Notes under the pieces: model-generated
What the model saw: only the letters and a program-made list of their open reading frames with translations
Databases searched by the model: none
What the model was told of the DNA's origin: nothing
Position numbers and translations under genes: made by a program
Assembly: GCA_030248225.1 (NCBI GenBank)
Contig: JASANE010029096.1
Span: 1 to 64,000 of the forward strand
DNA length: 64,000 bases
Source: Trileptium ribeirensis
Taxonomy: Eukaryota > Nematoda > Enoplea > Enoplida > Thoracostomopsidae
Direction: 5' to 3'
Shown here: positions 12,101-23,975 of the stretch, in pieces
Layout of the letters: each line of letters starts with the position of its first letter
Position numbering within the stretch: position 1 is the first letter of the stretch

Positions 12101-15100
12101 GTTAAACACTATAAATTACCATATTTAAAATTATAATGAAATTTAAATGAATTTTGACACAAAATTATCTTTTTCAACACTGTATGTTAGTTTACATACT
12201 GCTGGGGCAATATCAATGCTATGCAATCTATAGCTATATTCAGTGCGAAAATTTGATCCAAATGCCACAAATCCGTCACAAGTAGCAGGAAGCAGTAAAA
12301 AAGCTGCTTTTTTTTAAAAAAAAAGAAGAAAATAGAATAGGTGGTCCGAGCAGAAAGGGAAGCTGCGAACAAAACGATAGAGCCGAAGAGCGGGCGGGGC
12401 ACCGCTCTCCGCGAATAGGAAACCGCCACCCCCCCACCCCCCCCCCTAGCGTTTTAACGTTAACAGCCACCAAATTGCTAGTTCATGGCAGCTTATTATA
12501 TATAGTGAATTGGGATATTTTGTGGTAATATGAAACCGGCAGATGGCCTCTATAAGGTCTTCCGCATTACGAAAATACGAACTCAATCTGTTTTCTGGCG
12601 ATTATGTTATGCTGATAACATAAGAATTTTCGTACTGATTTTGGCGTACAGCTGTGCAGTGTTTAATCAATGTTCTGTAAAAATAAAATACATAAAGAAA
12701 CAAAAGACCAGTTTATAATTGTGGGTAGTGCCGGATTGACAGACACGTTTATATAAACAGGCCGGGTAGATATGCTGCACATCGGGTCAGGCCGACCGTT
12801 TTCAGAAACAGCATCGCGATACCCTGGTCGGGCCGGAAAAATTGAGACTGAAAATATGCAATGCTGGATTGTACTTAAAGCATGTGCTCATCCATGTATT
12901 TAGAATTTCAATATATCTTTTTTCTTTGAAAACAATATGAATACGCATGAGGCCGATATATCTTGACACTGAATAGCACTTAGAACTTAAGTATCGAAAC
13001 TAGACATATTTTGAAATTTCCATTTAATTTTTTTTCAAAACGGTAAACATATGACATACTCCGACATGACTGATATTTTATCATATCGCTGACGGATACC
13101 AATTTTTATGGTACAGCTCAAAAAAATTGGGTTTGTTTTAATAGTTTTTCGTCGCGCTCATTTCACCTTTATTTTTATACAACCTGGTAAATCAGCCCAA
13201 CTGCTTTCCATACTGATAAACACATGCTTTGTTTGGAATATAAAGTCGAGAACCTATATGAACAATCAGCCACTTGTTCCTGTCGCCGGTCACCTGCAGA
13301 ATTTATCGAAATTACAGAATGTGGTTTAGTAAGTGTATTCCAAAAGAGTGTGTTTTCGCGGCGGCCCGGCCTTGCGTCCACAAACGAGCCACGCCGAGTG
13401 TCGACCCGTTCTCACCTCTAGGCGCTATTAACCGTAACATCTAATAACACAGAGTTTCGTGAGTAATCAATGAAATTATCCGAAATGGCGTAGCGCTCAT
13501 AAAACCGGCCAAAATGGATATCTTCTGACTCGTCGCGCTGAGTCAAATGGTACAGAAATTATCGCCGTAACTTCAAAATTCACCATTTTCACGTTGGCGA
13601 TATAATCGAAAAGATCCCTTACAGCTTCCGTAACTCAAAAGATCATATTTCTCGATGTTAACAATTTTTATATATCTGGGCTCCATGTAAAAAGACTCAA
13701 TTATTGAAATCTACGTAAGTCATGTAGTAACAGTTTATAATGGTACAGCAAAGTTAATACAATACAAAACCCCACCTGTAGCATTAGTATTGACGCAGCA
13801 AGATGGTTTTGCCAAACATTCAAGAACGTTTGAAACATAACGGTTACAACAACACAGAAAATTATTTTGATTCCATCCGAGCTGGTAACAAATTCGTGTG
13901 CGAACTACTATCTGGAGCGAAGTGTGATAAGATTTTGCGAAAGACACAGAGTTATCATCACACTGTATGCCGATTGGATCCATGCAGTAGGTTTAGCAAA
14001 TCCAGTGTCTTATAAACTCATAAGAAGCATGTCAAATGTACGTATATTGTATTTCAGATTAGCTCTTTCTGGGAAATTATGATCGTCGAATCTCGCCATT
14101 GCACCGGATTTGCATCTGTGATAGCTACGAAAGGCGAAATAATGGATTTCAAACCGTATGCTTTCTACAAATTTTGGATCGATCCAGTTATTCAGGTATC
14201 AAGTTATAAGGGTCTGAGTAGAAGATTGGGCACAATTTTGAATATAATGTGTTCGATTTACCATTTCTAAGTGAAACAAGGCCTGAGTCCGAGCCGGATC
14301 CATAGCTACTTCCGACCCTCCTGTAATCTCTATTTTAAGCTATCAACAAAAATGCTAGAAGGGCCCTCTCTATAATAACTGCTCGTGTTACTGTCTTGAG
14401 TATCGGTTACCATTAGGGTTTTTTGAAACTGGAAAACTTTGTGTCGTATGTAAGAATAGAGTTTGATTGTAACATTAAATACGAGTTACAAAATATATCT
14501 TAATGAACCTACGACGCACAAAACCCAACATAATATTGTCGGTAATTAGATATATATTGAAAGTTAGCGAATAAAATTGAAACGAAGCACTCGTGTCGTT
14601 TAAAGTCGTTTAAACGAGTGATCGTTTAAATGACTAAAATCCGTTGTCTGTCCGTGTTAGTCATAAGCCATCACTGGATTTCGTCAATTTTTTATTCGAC
14701 GCGTAAAAAAATCAAAACGTACACATAACCTTGAGTTCAATGATTTCCCGCCAAACTTCTTAGAAAAAAACTCGAATTGGAGACTTTTTATTTTGAAGAT
14801 TTGGTCTACCAAAATTTTATTTTTGGTTACAGTGCTTCCAACAAGCTCGAGAGCCACAACTTTGCTCTTATGATCTTTCAGCAGAGCAGCCGTTTTCGAA
14901 CTGTGGTGCAAAGTTTACAAATATTCAAAAAATGAAATTTTCAAAATTCCGGCAAGTTTTTTTGGTGTGAACGATGTTCTTATTTAACGCGTTACACAAA
15001 AAAGTATGACAAACGGAGGTAGATATAGTTACGATGAACTACATAGCTATGATGAACTGTACGCAATAGTTTTAAATTTTCACGTAACAGCTAGCTGATT

Positions 15101-18100
15101 TCCACTGGAAACTGATTAGCAAAGCAACAAGCCTCACATGGAATGCAAAAACGTCGAGCCGGTATAGCTGTCTTTGATTTTGCAGAATTAATGTTTGGTT
15201 TTTATCAGAGAATAAACCGGTATTCGTTTCTGCGAAAATCGTGTTCCAGTTGCGGTTCCGGCAAAGGGCGAAAACTATATTGGAACCGGAATTTCCGTTT
15301 AAAATGTTTGTTTAAAACTTATCATATTTTTGCTCCAACATTTTTGCGCAGGCTGAACAAAAAACCGAAACACGACATTTTGGAAGCTAATAATAAACGT
15401 TATTACCTTCCTCAGTATCTTCGAAATCCATAATATATAGACAATAATGTGACCGCAATACATCAAGTTTAATGTAAAATTTACATTTAACACATTTTAA
15501 ATTCACAGTACGTTAATTTCTTCCTTCATTTGTTGTGCTATATATAAATTTCGAAAACCAGGTTCCGGTTCCGGCATAAATGAACAATTCCGGCTTCTGG
15601 TTCCGGTAAATTTCGGCTTCGGTAATTCCCTGGGTTTTACCTAAGGTAAACTCAGCGGTAATACAGATAGTAGTTTTTTCACGTTGGTTTGTCAAATATA
15701 TTTGTGATGGCCACTAGTAATGTTCGAACTGCTAATTAGACTCCTCAGCATTTCCACTGACTTTTTAATTCCATGTTGTAACAGGAATAAATCCTGCTCA
15801 GAAGGATCCATCGCGGACAACTTTCTGTACATAAACAGCAATCCATTATGCTAGATCTCAAAATTGTTTCGTCACTCAAAGGTTGCGCCTGAGACATATT
15901 CTTTCATGCCTAAATATGATAATTGGCATCAGCACATATTGCGACACGTTGTGTTGAGTTATCGCGTGAAGTATGTTTGCACACGCTTTGTTATACACTC
16001 ACTTTGCTTTTTTTCTTAAGGAACCGAAGATGAGCTCATAGATAGCTCAATGGTTTGTGTATACCTTTTGCAATCAACAACCCTGGTTTGGTCCATGGCT
16101 CAGGCTTAAGTTCGTCAAACATTGGGCGATATACAAACAAATGTGGAAGTTAAAGGATAAACGACACATACGGTTTAAAAAGCCTCTTTTTTACATATTA
16201 TGACAACCTTAGAGCTTGTTGTATTTATGGGTTACAGGTGTACATTCCGTTTGTATCACTGCTGATCCTCAACATTTACATTATTATAAAAATGCGCGGA
16301 CAACACAAACATTCATGGCAACTGATTCTTATTCGACACACGCTTAACAACGGCGGGATCGGTGCGGTCAATATGGTGAATACAGTAAACGCACAGTCCC
16401 TTTCAATCGATAGCTGTCACAGCGACGGAAGCCGACGAACACCGAACATTGTGTTCAATCCAAATCTAACATTTCCACCTAGACATAAACGAAAAAACAT
16501 CATCAGTAATAATCCAACGACTAATCATAAATCTTCACGATCGCCGATGATGAATAATATGCAAAATAATCCACATCATCTTTGGCATGCGCGATCACAT
16601 GATCCTACAGACGACATACCAAAAGTCAAGAACCACAAGGCAGGAATAGCAGCACCGCCACCAAAACGAAGCCATACGACAAAACACAGTACAATCCGAG
16701 CACTCGCAAATCCGTCACTCGCTGACACAGCACATCGACCACAAGCCGATTCATACTGGGCAATTCGCGATGCAACGTATACGACCGTTGCAATCGTTAC
16801 GTCGTATCTCTTCGCGAACGCGCTCAATACAGTGGTGACGTTTTTGGAGCAAACGAAAGACGAAGCCTTCTTCCGCGAAAATATTGTCTTTTACAACATC
16901 GCTGCCGATATATCGAGTTTCATCGTTATTCTTATGACTGCAATACGGCTACAAATATTCTACGCGTGCAATCGGAGTTTGCGTCGCGAAATACGACAGC
17001 GAATTATGACGCCGTGTCGCCAAGCGAGTAAGGTGACCGCTAGTGCGTCGCAGCGACGACGGCGATTAAGACAGCAAAGGCTAGTGGCAACACATCAGCT
17101 GCAGGCATCGACATCGTCGGAGACAAACGACAAGTCAAAACACACCCATCAAAAGCTCCGAGTCTATTCGTCAATAGGATCAGGATACAAAGAACGAATA
17201 CCGCCAACAAGAACGCTGAGTGCTATTGGTGCTCAAAAGCGAGGCGGCTACATTATACGACTGGCTGCCCAGAATAGCGATCGCTCAGACACTCTTTTAG
17301 AATCTGCGTCCGCAAACAAGGCATCGTGGAGCGATGGAATCCACAGCGAATCAAGCCGCAACTACAATCACACTACTAGTCTTCTACACAGTACCGATAG
17401 TCATGAAATACAACCGACAGTTGAAGTTCCGCAAGAACAGTGCTGGCTACACCGTCCCCCGTCGTACAATTCTGTAATGCAACATCGGCAGTCCACAAAT
17501 GATAGCTGCGACTCGAAAGCTGAATCGATACTGATTTTCGACGCTGTTACTGGAATGCCCACAACAAGTATAAACAAACAACAAAAGTTGCAACCATGGA
17601 TTGCTCAACAACCACAGCAGAAATATCATTCGCAAACCTATCAGCATCAATCGCATACCCGATCAACGGCGAAATCATCTTTTTTCGATGTGTATTACCC
17701 AGACAACTTTATCACAGGAGAGCACAATGACTTAGAATACTTATGTCAAAGCACTCTAGAATGCTATAGGCGACGGAAGCTTTTCAAAGAACGTAACACG
17801 AATGTGGTCACAGATAGCACGTCGCCTACTACACCCAATCTGTTCGACGGTAGCTGCATGAACGTAATACGAACAGACAGTTCCATCGGCTCAGCAGCGA
17901 AGATTTGGCCAACAGTTCTGCGCACACAAAATACAAGCTATCTGCACCAAATGAGTAAAGAATCCATTAACGTCACAGCTAGTCCTGAACGATCTCAAGC
18001 AGTGCCTGAGAACAACGGGACTAACACGAATTTTAGTGCCGCGATTGAAAATAGCTGTAATGATAACTACTGTATAAAGATTCTAAAATCCAACGCATTG

Positions 18101-18370
18101 TTACCTTTACATAGTATTGATAACGTTCAATCGAATGCGGATGGTGAATTATCAAAGTATCAAGTAAACAATGTTAGCAAAACAATGCAGTCCAGCGGCA
18201 ATCGGTATTACGAGGATGACAATCGGCAAAAACAAAATGACTCGTGCAACCATAAGCGTACGCCCCAATGTTCCCTTGCGGTCACAATAAATGACAACAG
18301 CCATCAAGAGAGTAGCAATAATAACAATTGTACTCAAGACCGTTTGTTAGCATGGATTACAACAATATAA
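8411..18370 (+). CDS. Rhodopsin-family G-protein-coupled receptor, neuropeptide-receptor-like (three exons)
   Basis: Joined exons 8411-9154, 14058-14195 and 16238-18370 give about 1004 residues. The N-terminus has NES, NET and NYT glycosylation sequons at residues 11, 27 and 43. Helices are near residues 86-110, 118-143, 160-185, 216-242, 295-313, 473-497 and 512-537. ERF at 187-189 stands for the DRY motif. Loop 2 has Cys263, but I see no cysteine at the start of helix 3, so the usual disulfide is doubtful. Helix 7 ends RLQIFY instead of NPxxY. Cytoplasmic loop 3 is about 155 residues. The tail is about 460 residues, rich in Ser, Asn, His and Gln, ending TTI, a class-I PDZ-ligand pattern. 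The layout recalls nematode orphan/FMRFamide-receptor-like proteins. The ligand is unknown. Gene identity as a receptor is confident; the subfamily is not. Confidence 0.85.
9155..14057 (+). other. Receptor intron 1 (4.9 kb)
   Basis: No further receptor exon is needed, since exons 1 and 2 join in phase. The intron holds a run of C at 12430-12446, an A/T run at 12308-12330, and repeat traces. Around 10225-10260 is a GGATGGTTGGTGGGG...TTTAGTGG block related to the end of the element at 56215. Near 12756-12840 there is GGCC-rich sequence like that of the element at 42987. Confidence 0.6.
13350..13421. repeat. Terminal fragment of hAT-like element (42987 family)
   Basis: The segment ends CGACCCGTTCTCACCTCTAG, closely matching the right end of the element at 42987-43478 (GGCCCGTTCTCACATCTA), and is preceded by similar GGCCCGG-rich sequence. 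Similar internal sequence at 12756-12840 may belong to the same insertion. No left terminus was fixed. Confidence 0.45.
14058..14195 (+). CDS. Receptor exon 2 (extracellular loop 2)
   Basis: A pyrimidine-rich acceptor, TATTGTATTTCAG, precedes 14058, and CAG/GTATCA forms the donor after 14195. The 138 bp are 46 codons in phase 0 at both ends, matching exons 1 and 3. The peptide begins ISSFWEIMIVESRHCTGF and ends FYKFWIDPVIQ. That is the expected form of a second extracellular loop, with its conserved Trp and Cys, leading into helix 5, which opens exon 3 with VYIPFVSLLILN. Without this exon the loop would be almost absent. Confidence 0.85.
15206..15632 (-). mobile_element. Degenerate non-autonomous hAT element, copy 3
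   Basis: It begins CAGAGAATAAACCGG and ends CGGTAATTCCCTG. The ends pair as an inverted repeat and match the ends of the copies at 23035 and 36834, in reverse orientation. The inner GGTTCCGG/AACCGGAA clusters and the GGCAAAGGGC block are shared. The 8 bp on each side, GTTTTTAT and GGTTTTAC, agree at 6 of 8, as expected for an aged 8-bp target duplication. It is much more diverged than the other two copies and lies inside receptor intron 2. Confidence 0.65.
15937..16185 (+). repeat. tRNA-derived SINE, copy A
   Basis: The tRNA-like part (GATAGCTCAATGGTTTGTG as A-box, TGGTTTGGTCCATGG as a worn B-box region) sits in the middle. It is preceded by a leader with TTTGCACACGCTTTGTTAT and followed by a tail with CATTGGGCGATATACAAA. 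The copy at 63440-63690 has all three parts in the same order (TTTGCACGCGCGTTGTTAT, GATAGCTCAGTGGTTTGCG, CATTGCGCGATACACAAA). Confidence 0.6.
16238..18370 (+). CDS. Receptor exon 3 (helix 5 to C-terminus)
   Basis: It starts after GGGTTACAG at 16237 with a GTG valine codon, in phase with exon 2, and runs 710 codons to TAA. It encodes helix 5, a low-complexity basic loop 3, helices 6 and 7, and the long cytoplasmic tail. The basic stretch after helix 7 (RRRRLRQQR-like, about residue 565) and several Ser/Asn/Gln-rich runs mark the tail as mostly disordered. The open minus-strand frames across it are shadows. Confidence 0.85.
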   Translation: MYIPFVSLLILNIYIIIKMRGQHKHSWQLILIRHTLNNGGIGAVNMVNTVNAQSLSIDSCHSDGSRRTPNIVFNPNLTFPPRHKRKNIISNNPTTNHKSSRSPMMNNMQNNPHHLWHARSHDPTDDIPKVKNHKAGIAAPPPKRSHTTKHSTIRALANPSLADTAHRPQADSYWAIRDATYTTVAIVTSYLFANALNTVVTFLEQTKDEAFFRENIVFYNIAADISSFIVILMTAIRLQIFYACNRSLRREIRQRIMTPCRQASKVTASASQRRRRLRQQRLVATHQLQASTSSETNDKSKHTHQKLRVYSSIGSGYKERIPPTRTLSAIGAQKRGGYIIRLAAQNSDRSDTLLESASANKASWSDGIHSESSRNYNHTTSLLHSTDSHEIQPTVEVPQEQCWLHRPPSYNSVMQHRQSTNDSCDSKAESILIFDAVTGMPTTSINKQQKLQPWIAQQPQQKYHSQTYQHQSHTRSTAKSSFFDVYYPDNFITGEHNDLEYLCQSTLECYRRRKLFKERNTNVVTDSTSPTTPNLFDGSCMNVIRTDSSIGSAAKIWPTVLRTQNTSYLHQMSKESINVTASPERSQAVPENNGTNTNFSAAIENSCNDNYCIKILKSNALLPLHSIDNVQSNADGELSKYQVNNVSKTMQSSGNRYYEDDNRQKQNDSCNHKRTPQCSLAVTINDNSHQESSNNNNCTQDRLLAWITTI

Positions 18371-18580
18371 CAGTTTACTGTGATAATGTATCCTCATCAA
18401 AAATCGTTGAATATACCACCAAATCAAAGAGGCAGTAAGGAAGTATAGCCCTTAGGTTTAGCCTAGATAGTACCAGCTATAAACTACTTCTATGTTACTC
18501 AGTGACTTTTTAGTAAACTAACGAACTTCAGTAGAAATCTTTGATTTCAGGGCGCGAACAACCGCCAAGACATATGGAAT

Positions 18581-18586
18581 AATAAA
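18581..18586 (+). promoter_or_regulatory. Candidate polyadenylation signal of the receptor gene
   Basis: AATAAA about 210 bp after the receptor stop codon. It is the first exact match downstream and is placed as expected for a short 3' untranslated region. In AT-rich DNA chance matches are common. Confidence 0.4.
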
Positions 18587-18599
18587 TCACCTGTGGCCC

Positions 18600-20235
18600 A
18601 AATGGTTTTTCTAAAACAGTAATGGGTTTTTGAGCTACCTATGGAAAAATGAAGTATCTAGCTGTTTATCTTTTTGCCACTGTCATGATGAAACGATTGC
18701 TAGTAATAATAATGATTTTTAGATTTCACATAACCGATATACATTATGATACAATTTTTAGTCTAGGACGTTGACGTCTAATCGCCCTTCAAAAACCGCG
18801 ACAAAATTGATAATTGAGAGAACAATTAAAAATTAGATGTCATTCTACGGTGTGAAAGCTTATTGCCATGTAAGCTTAGAAGTGGGTAAGCAAGGTTAAT
18901 ATGTAGAAACAGTATATTTACAGTGGGAGATATCATAAAAATACCTGACGCGCCTGTAGAACAGTTTTTGACAATCGCGCGAAGTGTAGCTGTTACAATG
19001 TTTTATTTTCTCCACACACACGGTCGGGGTTCATTTACCAGTTTAGTATTATTTGAAAACTTGCTCGAAAGTTAAAGCAATGGTTTTCACTACTGAAGAA
19101 ATAAATGACCAGCATTTTTCTGTAGGTTTACACAGATTAACTTTAGTTTTTAAATTATTTATAACTAGGTGAAATGTGTAACCTTTCGTAAAGTAAAACC
19201 TTATAATGTCATTGAATTCGAATGGAATGAGAGGGCGAAGCGGCGAGCAAGTCTCTGGAGGGGGGGTTGAGGAGGTCCTGTCTGTGTGTGTGTCGCACCT
19301 GGATCTCGATAACGGTTGGGCGGATTTTGATGCAAGATAGCTCATTCGAACCGCAATGATTTAGGTGTAGTGAAGGAGCCCGATTTTTGATTTTCCGTGG
19401 TAAAAGTTATGGGGCAAAATGACGTCATTTTGGCCCATTTTCGGGCACCCCTCCAGTTATTGCGACTTTTCTCAATAAGTAAACGAGGTTTCCGCAAACT
19501 AATAGGCCTATTCCATGTAGCTTTACCAGTGCTTTCTCCATGTAGCTTTACCAGTGCTTTCCTATGATATATAACAAGTTTTTCAACTACTTCCCAATCT
19601 GGAATCTATAAGCTTATAGTTGGCGCCTAATTTCATATTTGGTGAAAAGTCGTGGGAAATGCACCTAAATGTGTGCTTATTGTTGGTTTTAGTGTCGGAT
19701 ATGGGGTTTTCTGGGCCAAGAAGCTGATTGCAAGTGTCAAAAATATTGTGTGGCAAATATTTTTCACACTTCTGCTTCATACTTGGTATGAAAAATGAGA
19801 TTTTTCACAAGTGTCGGTTTGAATTCTTTAACGTTCTTTTCACGGTCAATTTAGGGGTTTATTGAAATTGTTAGTTCATTGTTTTTGTACTCTTTGTATG
19901 ATGTTTTGTCTACTGCATACGTTGGCTATCAAAAGAGGCGGGCGTAACTATGACTCATCACTCACGGTTTATATAATGCTGCACCTGCGTACTGTGTGTA
20001 GGCTTTGTTTGTGTGTGCTTTCTACAACAGACTTCGGGGGATTCTTCTCACCACTCGAATTCTGGCTCGCAAGCGAGCTTCACTAGTGTAGGGGAAGTAC
20101 ATATGTGAGTCAGATTGCCGAAGCATAAGCCGATAAAGGATGCCAGTTCCGAGAAGGAAACTCTGTTTATCTTCCACGCAAGTTCTTACCCATTTTACAG
20201 GCGGGGTACCCTGGCGAAACGTGGCCTTAGTCTCT
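18600..20235. other. Intergenic stretch with repeat-like segment
   Basis: No gene supported. A GC-richer block at 19220-19460 (CTCGATAACGGTTGGGCGGAT..., then GGGGCAAAATGACGTCATTTTGGCCC, a palindrome) looks like a dispersed repeat, though no second copy is in this window. A 25-bp unit is tandemly doubled at 19512-19561. Confidence 0.4.
19512..19561. repeat. 25-bp tandem duplication
   Basis: The unit CCATGTAGCTTTACCAGTGC plus TTTCT/TTTCC occurs twice head to tail. It is a small local duplication with no evident function. Confidence 0.7.
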
Positions 20236-20326
20236 TTCCCAGGAAGATTATGCGCACTGGAGGGCTCGAATACACGGCCTCATAATTGTAGAAGCTAGGC
20301 TCTGGCCACTGTGCCACACCATCTCG
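20236..20326 (-). repeat. tRNA-derived SINE head
   Basis: On the minus strand the sequence has GTGTGGCACAGTGGCCAGAG (A-box-like) followed by GTGTATTCGAGCCC (B-box-like) at tRNA spacing. The acceptor ends do not pair as a functional tRNA. The flanking plus-strand sequence back to about 20150 may be the SINE body. Confidence 0.55.
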
Positions 20327-20329
20327 AAA

Positions 20330-22255
20330 ATATGGTAGCGACCGAAAGCAGATGAAAGGAAGATAATATAATGCACATTAAGTATAAATTTGTGATTGAA
20401 TTCTCAATCTTGCGTAATTTAATTAGTAAGTCGCCTGGTTGCAGGTGATTCGCCTTCCAACCGACATGTAAATTTCGCTGTGCATTCAATATTTTGTACG
20501 CGCTTTTATGACGAGTTCAAACGAATGCGACTGGAACGAATCAACAGCACAACCGTGCAAACAAATCTTTGAATGTAGCACCAGCCGTGCTACAACTACC
20601 TAGTAACATAGATGCTGTAGTACAGTTTTACTATATGAAGTTGTAGTGCTATGAGCTACGCTTGTGTAACACATGTGCCGCCTATTCAACCATAAGATCT
20701 GTAAAAATATCCACTTTCGATAAAAACTAAGAAACTCAGCCACTTTTGAAGTACATATATACTACTAACCTGGTTCGCAACAATATAACATACGTAATAT
20801 CCGTGCATTTATTTGTGACCGAGTTACCAATAACATTTGCCACAACTTAAGTACATTCACCCTAGTGATTTCAATAAAAATCACAAAATCTCTATGTGAT
20901 GATGCATTATATGATAAATGTACTCCTCTGCGAAGAAGCAAGTTGCTCGATTATCTAGCATTCCGCTACATATAAGATTTTAAGGCAACCGAAAGCTAAA
21001 CACTTATGATTCAACAATTGTGAATGACTTTCATAACAATATCACTGGAGCATTAGAGACAATATCACACACAGGACTAAAGTGCCGAATTTTAATCACA
21101 CCGTAATAATGACAAAAGCACGATATGACTTAGAGTGCCTTTAGAATGCGTCCAATGCGATATGCACGCGTACTGTATATAGCATTACAACAATTGTGTT
21201 ATAATGAATGATAACATTGCATCCGACTTAATCCAATAGAGTGTACCCAATATTACGGCATACGATTGCAATGATGCGGTATGGCAAAAATATACAGCGG
21301 CATACAGTAAGAGCAGCATTTGGTCGTGGAAAGCAATGTGACCACAAATTGGACGCAATGTGAACACAGCCTACAACATTCCGGCGACATCGATGTAATT
21401 CAAATCGCCACAGCATACGAAATCTCTAGATCTACTGATTCGGAAATCTAATCGTATTACTACAACGGTTGAAATATGATAGAATGCTCAATTTATTTTT
21501 AACAATAAATCACCGCATGCTTGTATTTTACTAGACAATGGGTACGTGCTCCGCAGAAGTTTCTAGGTTTCCTGATCACAGAGTTTAATCGGTCTAACCG
21601 TATGCAAGCTCCATGTACCAACAACAAAGTTGGAATTTTAATCCAAAATATAGCTTCGGTGGCCTAGGCAAATAGTGTGAAAAACCACCCAAGATCAAAT
21701 GACGACTGAACTGTGCGATCATACTATAACAATGTGATGTCGGATAGAGAAATGGAAAATTAGAGAGAACTAAGTTTAATGCTTTAGGCAAACAATGGAA
21801 AATCAACAGTGTTATAACTGTGGTTTGATAAATTACAAATCATGTTACTTTAACGTATTTAGCAAAGCCTCCGGACGTGTGAGGAAGCGTCTGAACGTGG
21901 ATTTTGATTAGTGCGCGTGAAATTTGGATCTCACTTGGGTATGACTACGAAAGCTTGACAACATGTGTATGTAGGACACGAAGCCTAAATTTGAGCCTTG
22001 GGGTTGATTTTGCGTTGCCAGTCATCCTGGCATGGCTTTTAGCCCTATTTATAGCTTGTCTGTTCGATGTACTCGTACAATCTAATAATTTTATTAATCC
22101 ACGTAACAATCAATTTAGGAGCTGCTTATCATGTAACTATTAGCAACTTTGTTTCAATGCAGCGTATACTTAACGCAGATTCATAAAATTTTTCGGTGAC
22201 CTAAACCTATGCGGATGAAAATATTTACCTTCGTCCCAACTTTAAATATTATTAA
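20330..22255. other. Intergenic stretch
   Basis: No gene, RNA or repeat structure I can support. The open frame at 21904-22143 contains one hydrophobic segment but no other coding evidence. If the formin extends leftwards, this lies in its introns. Confidence 0.35.
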
Positions 22256-22257
22256 TA

Positions 22258-22366
22258 CAAACTCTCTGTTGACCATATATCTTAGTATGACGTAGTATAA
22301 TATATATTACGATATAAATAAGTATAATATATAATTATGATATAAATATGGTCAACAGCGAGTTTG
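22258..22366. mobile_element. 109-bp Tc1/mariner-like MITE with TA target duplication
   Basis: Inverted ends CAAACTCTCTGTTGACCATAT and its counterpart on the right agree at all but one position over 21 bp, and TA flanks both sides (22256-22257, 22367-22368). The middle is AT-only sequence with repeated TATAATATA motifs. The TA duplication suggests mobilisation by a Tc1/mariner transposase. Confidence 0.7.
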
Positions 22367-23034
22367 TACTAACAAAATTGGAGTACCGATATGTTTTATC
22401 ATGAAAACTTCAGATGACACGGAAATGGACATGAAAAACGACAAAAAATCTGCCGTATACTGTGTTTGAACGGCAAACAGTAATTATATACAAGCTAAAA
22501 CACTACGCATAAAAAAAGCAAATCGTTTTCGAACAGTATGCGCATAATTCGCGAATATAAATTGAACCGTTTCTAATTTTTGCGAATGATTTGCATTTAT
22601 TTCTGCCAGCAACTATTGCGAAATTTGGCACAAATACAAATACAGATACACAGTACTCTATGCCGTACACACGACATTTACAATAAACGAGAATGTTGAG
22701 CTAGGTAAAAAAGAATAACTATAATTATACATGTGCACATCTACATAACTAAGTTTTGGCAATTAACAAAATATTTCTAAGAACGGAACTGACGGAACAG
22801 GGGTCACCACTCCCCACTAATCAAGTTGGACTTGCCCGTCCTTCGTTCAGTCTTTCCTCAGAAAATAAACGCAGATGATTGCTATCTTAGAAAGAGTCTA
22901 TGTATCCGAGGAATGCGCCCTCTGAGATGGTTAATGCGTGTATAGACTAAAAGTATTTTTGAAAAAGTGTAATTTTCACAAAATGAAACAAAGCTTAGCA
23001 GTAGCTAAGCACTGACTGCAGACAAGCTAGTTAT

Positions 23035-23967
23035 CAGGGAATAATCGGAACCGAAATTTACCGAAACCGGAACCAGCAACCGGAACCGTCGATTTAAACC
23101 GGATCCGGAACCTGGTCTTCGAAATTTATATATACTAAAACAGATGATGGAAGAAATGAAGGTATAGTGGATTTAAAATGGCTTAAAAATAGCTTTTACA
23201 TTAATCTTAATGTATGTAGGAAACTTCTGTAGGAAACTTAAAATTATTGGTTTATATGATTCTAAGAGAAAATAATAGATAGAAGGTAATTTTCTGATCA
23301 GTGGTCTTAGACACTGTTTAGGCTAGCGTTGGACAAACAGTGCCCGTCAGTTAGATCATAATGATGATAACTTTCTAATTAGAATGCTATAAATGAGACA
23401 CATTGTGATGCTGCTCGCACAGTTTCAATAAATACAGTTTATTGCCAAGAAAGCAGTTTCCAGCTGCGTTGCAGATAACGTTAGTTTACTTCAATTTAGA
23501 CTGATTTACCAAGTTTACAAGCGCACTGGCGAGTGCTTCACGCAATTTATGTTAGCCAAGGATACCCTAAATACTTCTGCGTAAGCCATACTCTGTTACC
23601 GAGTTGGACCGGTTTAATTCAAACGTATCCCACAGACTTCTGGATGTGTAAAATAGCTGCTACAAGCATCGACCTGACTTTGATTTAACAAACTCCTGCA
23701 GGTTATTATGAAAAATTCCTGCTCAAATTATGTGCCCTAATTACGTTTCACACGGCAAATTGGTTAGTTAATCTTTTCTTTTGCTTTGTTGTATTGGAGC
23801 TTGATCGTTGTATAATATATTACATATGTTTTGATTACAGATGAAGCAAAAAACGTGGAAAATTTCAAACAAAATTTTTAAACCGGAATTCCGGTTCCGG
23901 TATGGTTTTTGCCCTTTGCCCGAACCGCAACCGGAACACGATTTTCGCCGGAACCGGAACCTCCCTG
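23035..23967. mobile_element. Non-autonomous hAT element, copy 1
   Basis: The left end is CAGGGAATAATCGGAACC and the right end is CCGGAACCTCCCTG. A perfect 8-bp target duplication, CTAGTTAT, flanks it (23027-23034 and 23968-23975), the signature of hAT transposition. Both ends carry clusters of CCGGAACC. It is nearly identical to the copy at 36834-38012 but lacks about 230 bp present there, so it is probably an internal-deletion derivative. No transposase frame is intact. Confidence 0.85.
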
Positions 23968-23975
23968 CTAGTTAT

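Larger units (their letters stand above)
14196..16237 (+). other. Receptor intron 2 (2.0 kb)
   Basis: It contains a degenerate hAT copy (15206-15632) and a tRNA-derived SINE (15937-16185) that ends about 50 bp before the exon-3 acceptor. A short repeated GTCGTTTAAA/TTTAAACGA palindromic cluster lies at 14595-14635. No coding sequence seen. Confidence 0.6.

Noticed and set aside
18960..19010. Possible further formin exon with a CGTCAG/GTATTT donor on the minus strand
   Set aside because: The short open peptide does not match any FH2 block, and no acceptor at a suitable distance is convincing.
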